Assembly: GCA_024403355.1 (NCBI GenBank) | Contig: JAKSRW010000017.1 | Location: forward strand, 1-64,000 | Direction of reading: 5' to 3' | DNA length: 64,000 nucleotides | Source of the DNA: Lachnospiraceae bacterium | GTDB lineage: Bacteria; Bacillota; Clostridia; Lachnospirales; Lachnospiraceae | Shown: piece by piece, positions 24,219-33,370 of the stretch | Numbering within the stretch: the stretch's first letter is position 1 | Layout: each line of letters opens with the position of its first letter | The notes under the pieces: model-generated | What the model was told of the DNA's origin: nothing | Database searches by the model: none | The model's input: only the letters and a program-made list of their open reading frames with translations | Made by a program: the position numbers and the translations under genes

Positions 24219-25142
24219 ATGGAAGTATTGAAAAAAGGCAAAAATCCGATTATAACAAACATTTATACTGCAGATCCGGCACCTATGGTTTACGGGGATA
24301 CTCTTTATCTTTTCACAACACATGATGAGGATCAGCTGATTAATGATTTTTATACTATGTTTGACTGGAGATGTTTTTCAACAAAGGATATGGTTAATTG
24401 GACCGATCACGGAAAAATTTTCTCGTTGGATGATATTGAATGGGCTGATGACAGAGCCTGGGCACCTCAGGCAGTAGCACGCAACAGTAAGTTCTACCTT
24501 TATTGTCCGGTACATAAAAAGGACGGTGGAATGGCTATAGCGGTAGGTGTTTCGGATAAGCCCGAAGGTCCCTATAAGGATTTAGGATATCCCCTGGTAG
24601 ATGAGGGTGACTGGAATGATATTGACCCTACGGTATTTATTGATGATGACGGTCAGGCATATCTTTATTTTGGAAATCCGGAGCTTCGTTATGTTCTTCT
24701 TAATGAAGATATGATTTCATATAATGAAGAGGTAGGTATTGTTAAAATCCCCATGACTGAGGAAGCATTTGCAAAGGGTGGTCATATGACCGGTACAAGC
24801 TATGGTGAGGGTCCCTGGTTCTATAAGAGAAACGGACTTTACTATATGGTATTTGCAGGCTTTAGTGAGGGTGAACACAGGAATGAGCATCTGGCATATT
24901 CTACTTCGCTTTCGCCTATAGGACCCTGGGTTTACGGCGGAATTCTGATGGAAGAGGGCAAGTGCTTCACAAATCATCCCGGAATCGCAGATTTTAAGGG
25001 TCATTCATATCTCTTTTATCATACTGATGAGCTTCCCGGAGGAAGTCTTTTCCATCGTTCGGTATGTGTTGCGGAATTCAAATATAATGAGGACGGTTCA
25101 ATCACTACTGTAAGTAAAGCTGACGGAGTAGATGCAGTCTGA
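24219..25142 (+). CDS. Glycoside hydrolase family 43, intracellular
   Basis: 307 residues with the five-bladed propeller signature of GH43 (xylosidases and arabinofuranosidases). The catalytic base Asp is in ADPAPMVYGDTLYLF, the pKa-modulating Asp in WNDIDPTVFIDDDGQAYLYFG and the general acid Glu in SYGEGPWFYKRNGLYYMV. No signal peptide and no accessory domain, so it should act on imported oligosaccharides in the cytoplasm. ATG 24219 follows GAAAGGTTGG. Preceded by its own promoter; the nitroreductase follows at 28 bases. Exact linkage specificity is not predictable here. Confidence 0.9.
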   Translation: MEVLKKGKNPIITNIYTADPAPMVYGDTLYLFTTHDEDQLINDFYTMFDWRCFSTKDMVNWTDHGKIFSLDDIEWADDRAWAPQAVARNSKFYLYCPVHKKDGGMAIAVGVSDKPEGPYKDLGYPLVDEGDWNDIDPTVFIDDDGQAYLYFGNPELRYVLLNEDMISYNEEVGIVKIPMTEEAFAKGGHMTGTSYGEGPWFYKRNGLYYMVFAGFSEGEHRNEHLAYSTSLSPIGPWVYGGILMEEGKCFTNHPGIADFKGHSYLFYHTDELPGGSLFHRSVCVAEFKYNEDGSITTVSKADGVDAV

Positions 25143-25170
25143 TTATTAATTACGGAAAGGCATTTAAATT

Positions 25171-25677
25171 ATGGAAGTAAAGGAAGCATTGCTTAAGAGA
25201 AGAAGTGTTAGAAAATATACTGATGAGAAGGTTTCTGCAAGTGATACAGATATACTTCTTCATGCAGCTATGTCAGGTCCTAGTGCCTGCAATAAAAGAC
25301 CCTGGGAGTTTTTCGTGGTAACTGATGAAGCGGTTCTTGAAAAGCTTCGCAGCGCAACTAAGTTTTCCGGTATTACGGCACCTATGGCGATAATTGTATG
25401 CGGAAATCTTTCAAGAGCGCTGCCTTTGGAAATGAAGGATTACTGGATTCAGGACTGCAGCGCAGCTACTGAAAATATTCTTCTGTCAGCTGTAGACTTA
25501 GGTCTCGGAACTGTATGGTGCGGTGTATATCCTCAAAAACGTGGTTCTGAAAGAGTATCCGAAATTTTAGGGCTTAATGAAGAGCAGATTCCCTTAAATA
25601 TTATATATGTCGGACATCCTGCAGAGGAGCCTGAACCCAGAGACTGGTACACCGATAAATGTATTCATTTTATCTGA
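25171..25677 (+). CDS. Nitroreductase-family FMN oxidoreductase
   Basis: 168 residues. RRSVRKYTDEKVS (FMN phosphate site), MSGPSACNKRPWEFFVV and GLGTVWCGVYP are standard nitroreductase motifs. It reduces quinones, nitro groups or flavins with NAD(P)H. ATG 25171 follows GAAAGGCATTTAAATT. Ends before a bidirectional terminator shared with degV. Physiological substrate unknown. Confidence 0.9.
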   Translation: MEVKEALLKRRSVRKYTDEKVSASDTDILLHAAMSGPSACNKRPWEFFVVTDEAVLEKLRSATKFSGITAPMAIIVCGNLSRALPLEMKDYWIQDCSAATENILLSAVDLGLGTVWCGVYPQKRGSERVSEILGLNEEQIPLNIIYVGHPAEEPEPRDWYTDKCIHFI

Positions 25678-25721
25678 GATATTGCTGCCTCATTTATCTG
25701 AAACGGCAGCTAAAGGATTGC

Positions 25722-25757
25722 CACGAGTTTGACAACGAAGCGGTTATGAGTTTGAAT
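25722..25757 (+). repeat. Partial copy of the CACGAGTTTGAC repeat
   Basis: CACGAGTTTGACAACGAAGC followed by GGTTATGAGTTTGA: the elements seen at 24151-24172 in rearranged, partly tandem form. Preceded by a GCTGCC/GGCAGC inverted repeat (25684-25710). Confidence 0.5.
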
Positions 25758-25767
25758 AATAAAAGAG

Positions 25768-25812
25768 AAAAAACGACCTCCCGTGAAAAAAATAATCACG
25801 GGAGGTCGTTTT
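25768..25812. terminator. Bidirectional terminator between nitroreductase and degV
   Basis: A 15-bp perfect stem (25771-25785 with 25797-25811), 11-base A-rich loop, with an A run on the left and T run on the right, serving both converging genes. Confidence 0.92.
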
Positions 25813-25833
25813 GCCAGGTATATACAAATTTTA

Positions 25834-26829
25834 TTAAACAGTAACCGGTATAAGGTTTTCAGAAAGAAAATCAAATGAAAATTTTTTAATAATATCAAGG
25901 AGCGATAAGAGCGCTGCCGATAAGCTTTCATGACTTCCTTCAAGCTCACGATTTTTACCGAGGAAGAAGAGTGCTACAGTATCAGGTCCAACGTGGCTTC
26001 CTGTACAGAAATCATATGATGTATTGATAAATCCGCGTACCTTTATCTTTTCCTGAATCTGCTCCATCACATAAAGAGAATCCTCGTAAGCATCCGCATG
26101 TGCGATACCGATTATCTGGTTCTCGGGATCAACTATATTCTCACATACGAGATTAACAAGAGCGTTAAGAGCGGATTTTCTGCCGCGGCACTTCTTATAT
26201 GAAACAATATGTCCTTCCTTGTCACCGCGAAGGATAGGCTTAAGATTAAGAGTATTTCCGATAAGGGCGGTAGCCTTGCTGATACGTCCGGTATGAGCGA
26301 GGTACTTTAAATCACCTACGGTAAATATACCGTTCATACAGCCTACGAGTGCTTCAAGCTTATCTGCGGTCTCGTTTGTGGAATAGCCCTGGTCACGCAT
26401 TTCTGCGGCATAGATAGCCAGGATTCCCTGTGCGAGAGAAGCATTAAGAGTATCGATAACTCTGATGACTCTTCCTTCGGGTGCATCCTCCATAACATCC
26501 TCTGCAGCCAGTCTGGCAGAATTACGGGTTCCGCTGATGCCTGAGCTTAATGTAAAGTAAATAACGTCAAGTCCTTCATTAATTGCCTGACTGAAATGAT
26601 CTGTAAATTCAGCGATGCTGATAAGTCCTGTCTTAATAGACATACCCGCACGCATCTCATCATAGTATCTTTTGCCTGCCTCACGCTCCTGTTCGGGAGA
26701 GAGAGCAGGGTCATAACAGGTAACCTCTTTACCTTCAATATTATTTATAAATGATATAACATCAATTCCGTATTTTTCGGCTATAACTGCGGGAATATTG
26801 GCCGCAGAGTCTACAATAACTTTAAACAT
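25834..26829 (-). CDS. DegV-family fatty-acid-binding protein
   Basis: 331 residues. Starts MFKVIVDSAANIPAVIAEKYGIDVI and carries the DegV lipid-binding motifs SSGISGTRNSARLA (Ser cluster) and GDLKYLAHTGRISKATALIGNTLNLKPIL. DegV proteins bind a fatty acid; in Firmicutes some (FakB) present it to the kinase FakA for phosphorylation. No fakA is seen nearby. AAAGGAG precedes the ATG at 26829. Transcribed away from carA. Confidence 0.9.
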   Translation of the reverse strand: MFKVIVDSAANIPAVIAEKYGIDVISFINNIEGKEVTCYDPALSPEQEREAGKRYYDEMRAGMSIKTGLISIAEFTDHFSQAINEGLDVIYFTLSSGISGTRNSARLAAEDVMEDAPEGRVIRVIDTLNASLAQGILAIYAAEMRDQGYSTNETADKLEALVGCMNGIFTVGDLKYLAHTGRISKATALIGNTLNLKPILRGDKEGHIVSYKKCRGRKSALNALVNLVCENIVDPENQIIGIAHADAYEDSLYVMEQIQEKIKVRGFINTSYDFCTGSHVGPDTVALFFLGKNRELEGSHESLSAALLSLLDIIKKFSFDFLSENLIPVTV

Positions 26830-26950
26830 AGAAATTAACTCCTTTCTTGTAAAGTCTACAATATCAGTATAAGTGGTTTTTAATACTATTTCAAGAAGTA
26901 TATGTTAACATTTTGTTAAAATTCTTTATTAATTTTATTAAAAAGATTTG

Positions 26951-26979
26951 TTGACAAAACGATACAAAGTAATTATACT
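26951..26979 (+). promoter_or_regulatory. carA promoter
   Basis: Perfect TTGACA at 26951-26956, TATACT at 26974-26979, spacer 17. A TATAAT at 26979-26984 overlaps. RNA would begin around 26985-26991, directly at the leader hairpin. Confidence 0.8.
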
Positions 26980-26990
26980 ATAATGGATAT

Positions 26991-27030
26991 GAAGCAAAGG
27001 CGCTTTGACATTTGTCAGGGCGTCTTTTTT
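26991..27030 (+). promoter_or_regulatory. carA leader: ANTAR-type hexaloop hairpin overlapping an intrinsic terminator
   Basis: Hairpin GAAGC (26991-26995) with GCTTT (27002-27006) around the six-base loop AAAGGC. The terminator uses 26997-27009 paired with 27014-27026 and ends in a T run to 27030. The two structures share 26997-27006 and cannot coexist. Known ANTAR targets have six-base loops with A1 and G4, as here. Binding of the hexaloop form would prevent termination (inference). Confidence 0.7.
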
Positions 27031-27076
27031 CTTTATTGCGGCTAAAGGCCCAAATCTTACAACACAGAGGTATACT

Positions 27077-28183
27077 ATGAAGAAGAAGATTATACTTGAG
27101 GATGGCGCTGTTTTTACCGGTAACGGCTTTGGAAGCGACAGCAACAAAATGGTTGAACTTGTTTTTAATACATCTATGGTAGGATATCAGGAAATAATAT
27201 CAGATCCGTCATATACAGACCAGGCGGTGGTTATGACATATCCCACAATCGGTAATTATGGTATCTGTGACGAGGATTATGAAACACTTCGCCCCTCTGT
27301 TTCGGGACTTGTGGTACGTGAGTACTGTGACGAGCCATCGAATTTCAGATGCAAAAATACCCTTTCGGAGATAATGATTAAATACGATATATCAGGCGTT
27401 GAAGGCATTGATACAAGAATGCTTACCAGACATATCAGAGATTACGGAAGCTGTAAGGCATATATTGTAGATGAAAGCTATGATACGGAGAAGGCACTTT
27501 CTGAGCTGAAGAGCTGGGTTCCCAAAACAGACCAGGTATCGAGAGTCAGTACGAAGCAGAGCTTTGTATACAAGACTGATGAAATCGGTAAGGAAACAGT
27601 TCCTGCCGACAAAAATATTGTGGCGATTGACTGCGGTATGAAGCTTAATATTCTTCGTGAATTTGTAAATCATGGCTATAATGTAACGGTAGTTCCCTGG
27701 AATACCTCTGCAGAGGAAATACTTGCAAAGAAGCCTGACGGAGTTTTCGTTTCAAACGGTCCCGGTAATCCCGAGGACTGCAGGGAAACAATTAATACGA
27801 TAAAAGGACTGATCGGCAAATGCCCGATATTCGGCATCTGTCTCGGACATCAGATAATTTCTCTTGCTTACGGTGCTAAAACCTATAAGCTTAAATTCGG
27901 TCACAGAGGCGGAAACCATCCTGTATTGTACAAAAAGACAGGAAAGCTGGAAATGACCTCACAGAATCATTCATACGCTGTTGTAAATGATTCTCTTGAA
28001 AGCACAGGTCTTTGTGCAACTCATATGAACATTCTTGATAATACCATTGAGGGTGTAGAGTGCAAAAAAGACTTTGTTTTCTCGGTTCAGTATCATCCCG
28101 AGAGTGCACCCGGTCCGAAGGACAGTGCTTATCTGTTTGATGTGTTCAGCGAAAACATTAAGAGCTTTAAGGAGGTAAAGTAA
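27077..28183 (+). CDS. carA: Carbamoyl-phosphate synthase, small (glutaminase) subunit
   Basis: Supplies ammonia from glutamine to CarB for carbamoyl phosphate, the precursor of pyrimidines and arginine. 368 residues. N-terminal CarA domain (LEDGAVFTGNGFGSD) then class I glutamine amidotransferase with nucleophile Cys in FGICLGHQIISLAYG and His-Glu in QYHPESAPGP. The open frame reaches back to 27005 through the leader, but ATG 27077, behind AGAGG, starts at the conserved N terminus. carB follows after one base. Confidence 0.96.
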   Translation: MKKKIILEDGAVFTGNGFGSDSNKMVELVFNTSMVGYQEIISDPSYTDQAVVMTYPTIGNYGICDEDYETLRPSVSGLVVREYCDEPSNFRCKNTLSEIMIKYDISGVEGIDTRMLTRHIRDYGSCKAYIVDESYDTEKALSELKSWVPKTDQVSRVSTKQSFVYKTDEIGKETVPADKNIVAIDCGMKLNILREFVNHGYNVTVVPWNTSAEEILAKKPDGVFVSNGPGNPEDCRETINTIKGLIGKCPIFGICLGHQIISLAYGAKTYKLKFGHRGGNHPVLYKKTGKLEMTSQNHSYAVVNDSLESTGLCATHMNILDNTIEGVECKKDFVFSVQYHPESAPGPKDSAYLFDVFSENIKSFKEVK

Positions 28184-28184
28184 A

Positions 28185-31100
28185 ATGCCGAAGAGAACAG
28201 ACTTAAAGAAAATACTTGTAATCGGTTCGGGTCCTATCGTAATCGGTCAGGCCGCCGAATTTGATTATGCCGGCACACAGGCCTGCCTGGCACTTCGAGA
28301 AGAGGGCTATGAGGTTGTATTATGTAATTCAAACCCCGCAACAATCATGACGGACAGTGTTATTGCGGATAAGACCTATATGGAGCCTCTTAACATAGAA
28401 TTCCTGACAGAGATTATTAAAAATGAGCGTCCCGACGCGCTGCTTCCCGGACTCGGCGGACAGACAGGTCTCAACCTTGCCATGCAGCTTGAAAGAAAGG
28501 GTGTATTAAAGGAATATAACGTAGAGCTCTTAGGAACAAAAATCGAGAGTATTGAGCGTGCTGAGGACAGAGAGATGTTTAAGGAGCTCTGTATCAGCAT
28601 CGGTGAGCCGATTCTTCCCTCTGAAATTGCAAGCTCTATGGAGGAGGGTCTGGTTGCAGCTGAAAAAATAGGTTATCCTCTGGTACTCAGACCTGCGTTT
28701 ACACTTGGCGGAACCGGCGGCGGATTTGTTGAAAACGAGGCTGAATTTCTTGAAACAATGAAGAATGCTCTTTCTCTTTCACCCGTACATCAGGTACTTG
28801 TTGAAAAGAGCGTAAAGGGCTATAAGGAAATAGAGTACGAGGTAATGCGTGATTCGAATGATTCCGCAATTACCATCTGTAATATGGAAAATATTGATCC
28901 TGTAGGTATTCATACAGGTGATTCGATAGTAGTATGTCCTTCACAGACACTTACAAACAAGGATTATCAGATGCTCAGAAGCAGCGCACTGAAGATTATC
29001 AGAGCCCTTGAAATTGAAGGTGGCTGTAACGTTCAGTTTGCACTTGATCCCAAGTCATTTGATTATTACTTAATCGAAGTTAATCCCCGTGTATCACGTT
29101 CGTCTGCACTTGCTTCAAAGGCCAGCGGATATCCCATTGCCCGTGTATCTGCCAAAATCAGCGTAGGTATGCGACTTGAGGAAATTGCGCTTGCAAATAC
29201 GCCTGCATTATTTGAGCCCTCACTTGACTATGTGGTTACTAAGATGCCCCGTTTCCCCTTTGATAAGTTCAATGATGCGGATAATACCCTCGGCACTCAG
29301 ATGAAGGCTACCGGTGAGGTAATGAGCATCGGACGTACCATTGAGGAAAGCCTTCTGAAGGCCATCAGAAGCCTTGAAATCGGCGCTTACCATTTATATA
29401 ATGCGAAATTCAACGAAATTGATACAGACGAATTAAAGGCCTATATTAAGCGCGGTACGGACGACAGAATATACGCAATCGCAGAGCTGCTCAGACGCGG
29501 CGTAACTACAGAGGAGATTGCAAAGCTTTCAACAATTGATATTTTCTTTGTCAGAAAGTTCAGAAATATTGTTGAGATGGAGAAGGAGCTTACCGAGAAG
29601 AAGGGCGATATTGAGCTTCTTCGTAAGGCTAAGGACATGGGCTTCTCAGATATCGAAATCGGTGTGCTTTGGGATATGAGCGCACATCAGGTATTTGACC
29701 TTCGTCAGGAGCAGAAGGTGCTTCCCGTTTATAAAATGATTGATACCTGTGCTTCTGAGTTTAAGTCTTATGTTCCTTACTTCTATTCAACCTATGAGCA
29801 GGAGAATGAATCTGTTCTTTCGGACAGAAAAAAGATTGTGGTTCTTGGTTCGGGACCTATCAGAATCGGTCAGGGTATTGAGTTCGATTATTCGACCGTA
29901 CATGCCGTAATGACTATTAAAGAACTTGGCTATGAGGCTATTATTATTAATAATAATCCGGAAACGGTTTCTACAGACTATACTACTGCGGACAAGCTCT
30001 ACTTCGAGCCTCTCTGCGTGGAGGATGTAGTAAATATTATTTCAATGGAGAAGCCCGACGGCGTAATCGCTATCCTTGGCGGACAGACTGCCATCAACCT
30101 GGCTGACCCGCTTCTTGAATACGGTGTAAAGATTATCGGTACCGACAGTGCCGCAATTGACCGTGCTGAGAACAGAGACCTCTTTGAAAAGCTTCTTGAG
30201 GACCTTAATATTCCTGAACCTGCCGGAAGAGCGGTAACAAATATTGAGGACGGTGTTAAGGCTGCTTCTGAAATCGGATATCCCGTACTTGTTCGTCCCA
30301 GCTTCGTACTGGGCGGCCGTGCAATGCAGATTGTATCAAAAGAAAAGGATATGCGTCACTACCTGAGAACAGCCGTAGAGGTGGATACCGATAAGCCTGT
30401 ACTTGTAGATAAATATATTTCAGGTAAAGAGGTAGAGGTAGATGCCGTATGTGACGGCAGGGATGTATTTGTACCCGGTATAATGGAGCTTGTAGAGCGT
30501 ACAGGTATTCATTCCGGTGACTCAATCAGTGTATATCCTCCTTATACAATTTCAAATAAGGTAAAGGAAACAATCCTTGATTATACACAGAGACTTGGTC
30601 TGGGAATCGGTATTGTAGGCCTATATAATATTCAGTTTATCGTGGCTCCGGATGAGAGTGTATATATTATTGAGGTAAATCCCAGATCCTCAAGAACAGT
30701 ACCTTTCCTTTCAAAGGCTACGGGATATTCGCTTGCGGATATTGCGACTAAGTGTATTCTCGGAATCAGTCTGAAGGATCAGGGCATTAATGTGATTTAT
30801 CCTGAGGAGAGTAAAACCTGGGCTGTAAAGGTTCCTGCGTTCTCGTTCTCGAAGCTTAAGGGTATGGATTCATATCTTTCACCTGAGATGAAGTCTACAG
30901 GTGAGGCCATCGGCCGTGATGAGACCCTTCATAAGGCTTTGTATAAGGCATTTACCGCATCAGGCTTCAAGATGAGGAGCGAGGGTAAGGTTATTGTTTC
31001 TCTTGCAGATGAGGATAAGATTGAGGCTATGCCCCTGATTAAGCGTTTCTATGATATGGGCTATAAAATTGAAGCTACCTCACTTACCGGTGAATATCTT

Positions 31101-31352
31101 ACAAAATACGGTGTGCCTAATACTATCAGACGAAAGCTTAGCGAGGGCAGTGAGGAGATTCTTGATGCCATTAAAGCAGATGATGTGGCATATCTCATTA
31201 ATACTCGTGCGATTCTTTCCGGAATCCACTATGTAGACGGTGCAGCCATCAGAAAGTGTGCTACTGAGCATAACGTAACAATGTTCACTTCACTCGATAC
31301 CGTAAAGGCGGTTCTCGAGGTGCTTGAGGACCAGAAGGTAGTTGACAGATAA
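28185..31352 (+). CDS. carB: Carbamoyl-phosphate synthase, large subunit
   Basis: 1055 residues, the full CarB length, with the two duplicated ATP-grasp halves (ILVIGSGPIVIGQAAEFDYAG near the start; VVLGSGPIRIGQGIEFDYS at about 550) and the C-terminal allosteric MGS-like domain. Makes carbamoyl phosphate from bicarbonate, ammonia and two ATP. Starts two bases after the carA stop, so one operon. Ends at a bidirectional terminator. Confidence 0.97.
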   Translation: MPKRTDLKKILVIGSGPIVIGQAAEFDYAGTQACLALREEGYEVVLCNSNPATIMTDSVIADKTYMEPLNIEFLTEIIKNERPDALLPGLGGQTGLNLAMQLERKGVLKEYNVELLGTKIESIERAEDREMFKELCISIGEPILPSEIASSMEEGLVAAEKIGYPLVLRPAFTLGGTGGGFVENEAEFLETMKNALSLSPVHQVLVEKSVKGYKEIEYEVMRDSNDSAITICNMENIDPVGIHTGDSIVVCPSQTLTNKDYQMLRSSALKIIRALEIEGGCNVQFALDPKSFDYYLIEVNPRVSRSSALASKASGYPIARVSAKISVGMRLEEIALANTPALFEPSLDYVVTKMPRFPFDKFNDADNTLGTQMKATGEVMSIGRTIEESLLKAIRSLEIGAYHLYNAKFNEIDTDELKAYIKRGTDDRIYAIAELLRRGVTTEEIAKLSTIDIFFVRKFRNIVEMEKELTEKKGDIELLRKAKDMGFSDIEIGVLWDMSAHQVFDLRQEQKVLPVYKMIDTCASEFKSYVPYFYSTYEQENESVLSDRKKIVVLGSGPIRIGQGIEFDYSTVHAVMTIKELGYEAIIINNNPETVSTDYTTADKLYFEPLCVEDVVNIISMEKPDGVIAILGGQTAINLADPLLEYGVKIIGTDSAAIDRAENRDLFEKLLEDLNIPEPAGRAVTNIEDGVKAASEIGYPVLVRPSFVLGGRAMQIVSKEKDMRHYLRTAVEVDTDKPVLVDKYISGKEVEVDAVCDGRDVFVPGIMELVERTGIHSGDSISVYPPYTISNKVKETILDYTQRLGLGIGIVGLYNIQFIVAPDESVYIIEVNPRSSRTVPFLSKATGYSLADIATKCILGISLKDQGINVIYPEESKTWAVKVPAFSFSKLKGMDSYLSPEMKSTGEAIGRDETLHKALYKAFTASGFKMRSEGKVIVSLADEDKIEAMPLIKRFYDMGYKIEATSLTGEYLTKYGVPNTIRRKLSEGSEEILDAIKADDVAYLINTRAILSGIHYVDGAAIRKCATEHNVTMFTSLDTVKAVLEVLEDQKVVDR

Positions 31353-31363
31353 GTATAATAAAA

Positions 31364-31404
31364 GGGTCGTGTCTGATATAGAATGACACGACCCGGTTTT
31401 TTTT
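31364..31404. terminator. Bidirectional terminator between carB and the ANTAR gene
   Basis: Perfect 10-bp stem (31364-31373 with 31385-31394), 11-base loop, T run to 31404 on plus; the minus-strand side has TTTTATTAT. Serves both converging operons. Confidence 0.9.
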
Positions 31405-31987
31405 ATGAATATTTTTGTATGATGTCTTTTGCGACCGCAATCTTACTGATGCACATATCCATAGCTGTTTTTTCAATATGGCGGTGGGCTTCTGTTTCAG
31501 ACATGCCCTGCTGCTCAATAAGGAGCCATTTAGCCCTGTTTACGACACGAATCTCTTCCATCTTATCCTCGATGGACATAGCCTTCTTCTCGAGGCTTCT
31601 GAGGCGTTCACGGGCGGTAAAGAGGAAATCAAGTGCATACTGCATTGCTACATTCGGAGTAGGCTTGGCAAGGGTAAAAACACCGTGCGGAGCAACCTTG
31701 CTGTGTATTTCATCATGGAGCTCAGCTTTTACGATTAATAGACAAACCGTATTTTTATTGGTTGATATATCAATTGCAAGCTTTATTCCGGGTTCCTCGG
31801 GAGGCATCGAATTGATGATAACAAAGTCAAATGAATTCTCGAGAAGCTGCCTTCTGGCTGAATTAATGCTGTCTGCATGTACTACCGTTTCGGACTGAAG
31901 GGTAGTAAGATAGGGGGCTATAAAAGCATTAAATTTGTCTGAAGGGGATACTATAAGTGTACGATAGCTTCGCTCAAGAAAAAACAT
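31403..31987 (-). CDS. ANTAR-domain antiterminator with pseudo-receiver, next to glnA
   Basis: 194 residues. The N-terminal 120 are a CheY-like receiver in which the phospho-acceptor Asp position is Asn59 (DFVIINSMPP), so phosphorylation is unlikely. A helical linker leads to the ANTAR RNA-binding domain at about 128-190 (MEEIRVVNRAKWLLIEQQGMSETEAHRHIEKTAM is the characteristic three-helix segment). ANTAR proteins bind hexaloop hairpins in nascent RNA and stop terminator formation. The gene is the last of the gltB-glnA operon, 60 bases after glnA, like NitR of solventogenic clostridia. AAGGGGG precedes the ATG. Candidate target hairpins lie before carA, gltB and gdhA in this window. Confidence 0.88.
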   Translation of the reverse strand: MFFLERSYRTLIVSPSDKFNAFIAPYLTTLQSETVVHADSINSARRQLLENSFDFVIINSMPPEEPGIKLAIDISTNKNTVCLLIVKAELHDEIHSKVAPHGVFTLAKPTPNVAMQYALDFLFTARERLRSLEKKAMSIEDKMEEIRVVNRAKWLLIEQQGMSETEAHRHIEKTAMDMCISKIAVAKDIIQKYS

Positions 31988-32047
31988 TTTTATCCCCCTT
32001 TCCGATAGTATCTGTATTTTGAAATATAAAAGTAAGTTTTTTCTGAT

Positions 32048-33256
32048 TTAGAAATTACAGTAAACCTGTAATAATGATTCGGGAATATGCTTTGCAACAA
32101 ATTCGCTGGTAAGCGCCTTTTCCCTTGCTTCATTGAGTGACATGGGAAGTCTCTTATAATGCTTTAAGAGGTCCTCAGAGCTAATGTTAGCTGTGTCCGT
32201 TGCGGGCGGAAGCTGTAAATTATTAGTGATTCCGTAAAGTCCTGCATAAATAAGTAATGCATATGCAATGTAGGGATTAGCCGTAGAATCGGGTGAATTT
32301 ACTACCGCACGCTTTAAATTACCGTATGATGAAGGTATGCGGATAAGAGGGTAGCAGTTTCTGCTGGACCATGAGATATACTCGGGCGCTTTGAAACTTC
32401 CGAAACGTCTGTATGAGGATTCACTGGGATTAAGGAAAAGGGTGATATCCTCGATTTTACTGAGTATTCCGGCAATCATAGACTCTAAAGGCACCGAACC
32501 GTCTTTTCCCTTAACTGAGATATTAAGGTGCATTCCGTTTCCGGGCTTATCATCAAGAGGCTTGGGAGAGAAGTCAGCATATACTCCGTTTCTGGTGGCC
32601 ATAGCCTTAACTACGGTAGTGAAGGCCATCGCATTGTCTGCGGAGGTCAATGCGTCTGCGTAACAGAAATCAATCTCGTTCTGGCCGGGACCTTCTTCAT
32701 GGTGGGAGCTTTCGGGGTGAATTCCCATCTGCTCAAGTGTAAGACAGATCTCACGACGAACATTTTCACCCTTGTCCTCCGGTGCAATATCAAGATAACC
32801 TGCTTTGTCATAAGGGATTTTTGTGGGTTCGCCGTTCTCATCCAGCTTAAAAAGATAAAATTCCATTTCGGTTCCGAAGGTAAAATGATAGCCTGCGTTC
32901 TTTGCAGCTTCGATTGCATTTATCAGAATACTTCGTGTATCATTTTCAAATAATTCACCATCAGGATAGTGTATGGTACAAAACATACGAACAACACGTC
33001 CGTGCTCGGGACGCCAGGGGAGGATAGCGAGTGTATCGGGATCGGGAATAAGTACCAGCTGTGAATAGTGCATGCATCCGAAGCCGCGGATGGCTTCCGC
33101 ATCGATAGGAATACCCTGTGTGAATGCGCGATCAAGCTCTGTCGGCAGGATTGAGATGTTTTTCTGCTTACCAAACACATCACAGAATGCAAGACGTACA
33201 AATGCTACGTCTTCCTCCCTTACAAACTGTATAACCTCTTGTCTCGAATATTTCAT
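32048..33256 (-). CDS. glnA: Glutamine synthetase, type I-like, short form
   Basis: Makes glutamine from glutamate, ammonia and ATP. 402 residues, shorter than the usual 440-470 of type I. Conserved parts: FGTEMEFYLFK (metal Glu), HHEEGPGQNEIDF, GNGMHLNISV, RFGSFKAPEYISWSSRN and IRIPSSYGNLKRAVVNSPDSTANPY. The adenylylation Tyr region is not evident. AGAAAGGAACAGG precedes the ATG. Lies between the split glutamate synthase genes and the ANTAR gene, giving the complete GS-GOGAT cycle plus its regulator in one direction. A second glutamine synthetase (type III) is encoded at 40.3 kb. Confidence 0.92.
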   Translation of the reverse strand: MKYSRQEVIQFVREEDVAFVRLAFCDVFGKQKNISILPTELDRAFTQGIPIDAEAIRGFGCMHYSQLVLIPDPDTLAILPWRPEHGRVVRMFCTIHYPDGELFENDTRSILINAIEAAKNAGYHFTFGTEMEFYLFKLDENGEPTKIPYDKAGYLDIAPEDKGENVRREICLTLEQMGIHPESSHHEEGPGQNEIDFCYADALTSADNAMAFTTVVKAMATRNGVYADFSPKPLDDKPGNGMHLNISVKGKDGSVPLESMIAGILSKIEDITLFLNPSESSYRRFGSFKAPEYISWSSRNCYPLIRIPSSYGNLKRAVVNSPDSTANPYIAYALLIYAGLYGITNNLQLPPATDTANISSEDLLKHYKRLPMSLNEAREKALTSEFVAKHIPESLLQVYCNF

Positions 33257-33287
33257 AACTTACCTGTTCCTTTCTGTAAAACCACAA

Positions 33288-33317
33288 ACAAAGCTTACGC
33301 CTAAACGCAAGCTTTGT
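33288..33317 (-). promoter_or_regulatory. Hairpin in the gap before glnA
   Basis: 12-bp stem (33288-33299 with 33306-33317, one G-T), six-base loop reading TTTAGG on the minus strand. No T run follows, so it is not a plain terminator, and the loop lacks A1. It may be an RNA processing or stability element between the GOGAT genes and glnA. Confidence 0.6.
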
Positions 33318-33370
33318 CTGCAGGTGAACATTTTAATTTCTATTAATCTGAGGGTCAAATAACCATCATT

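Noticed and set aside
26985..27076. PyrR-binding attenuator or T-box before carA
   Set aside because: No PyrR binding-loop consensus, T-box bulge or specifier structure; the leader is too short. The hexaloop-terminator model fits better.
33288..33317. ANTAR hexaloop before glnA
   Set aside because: The loop has six bases but reads TTTAGG, so position 1 is not A, and no terminator overlaps it.
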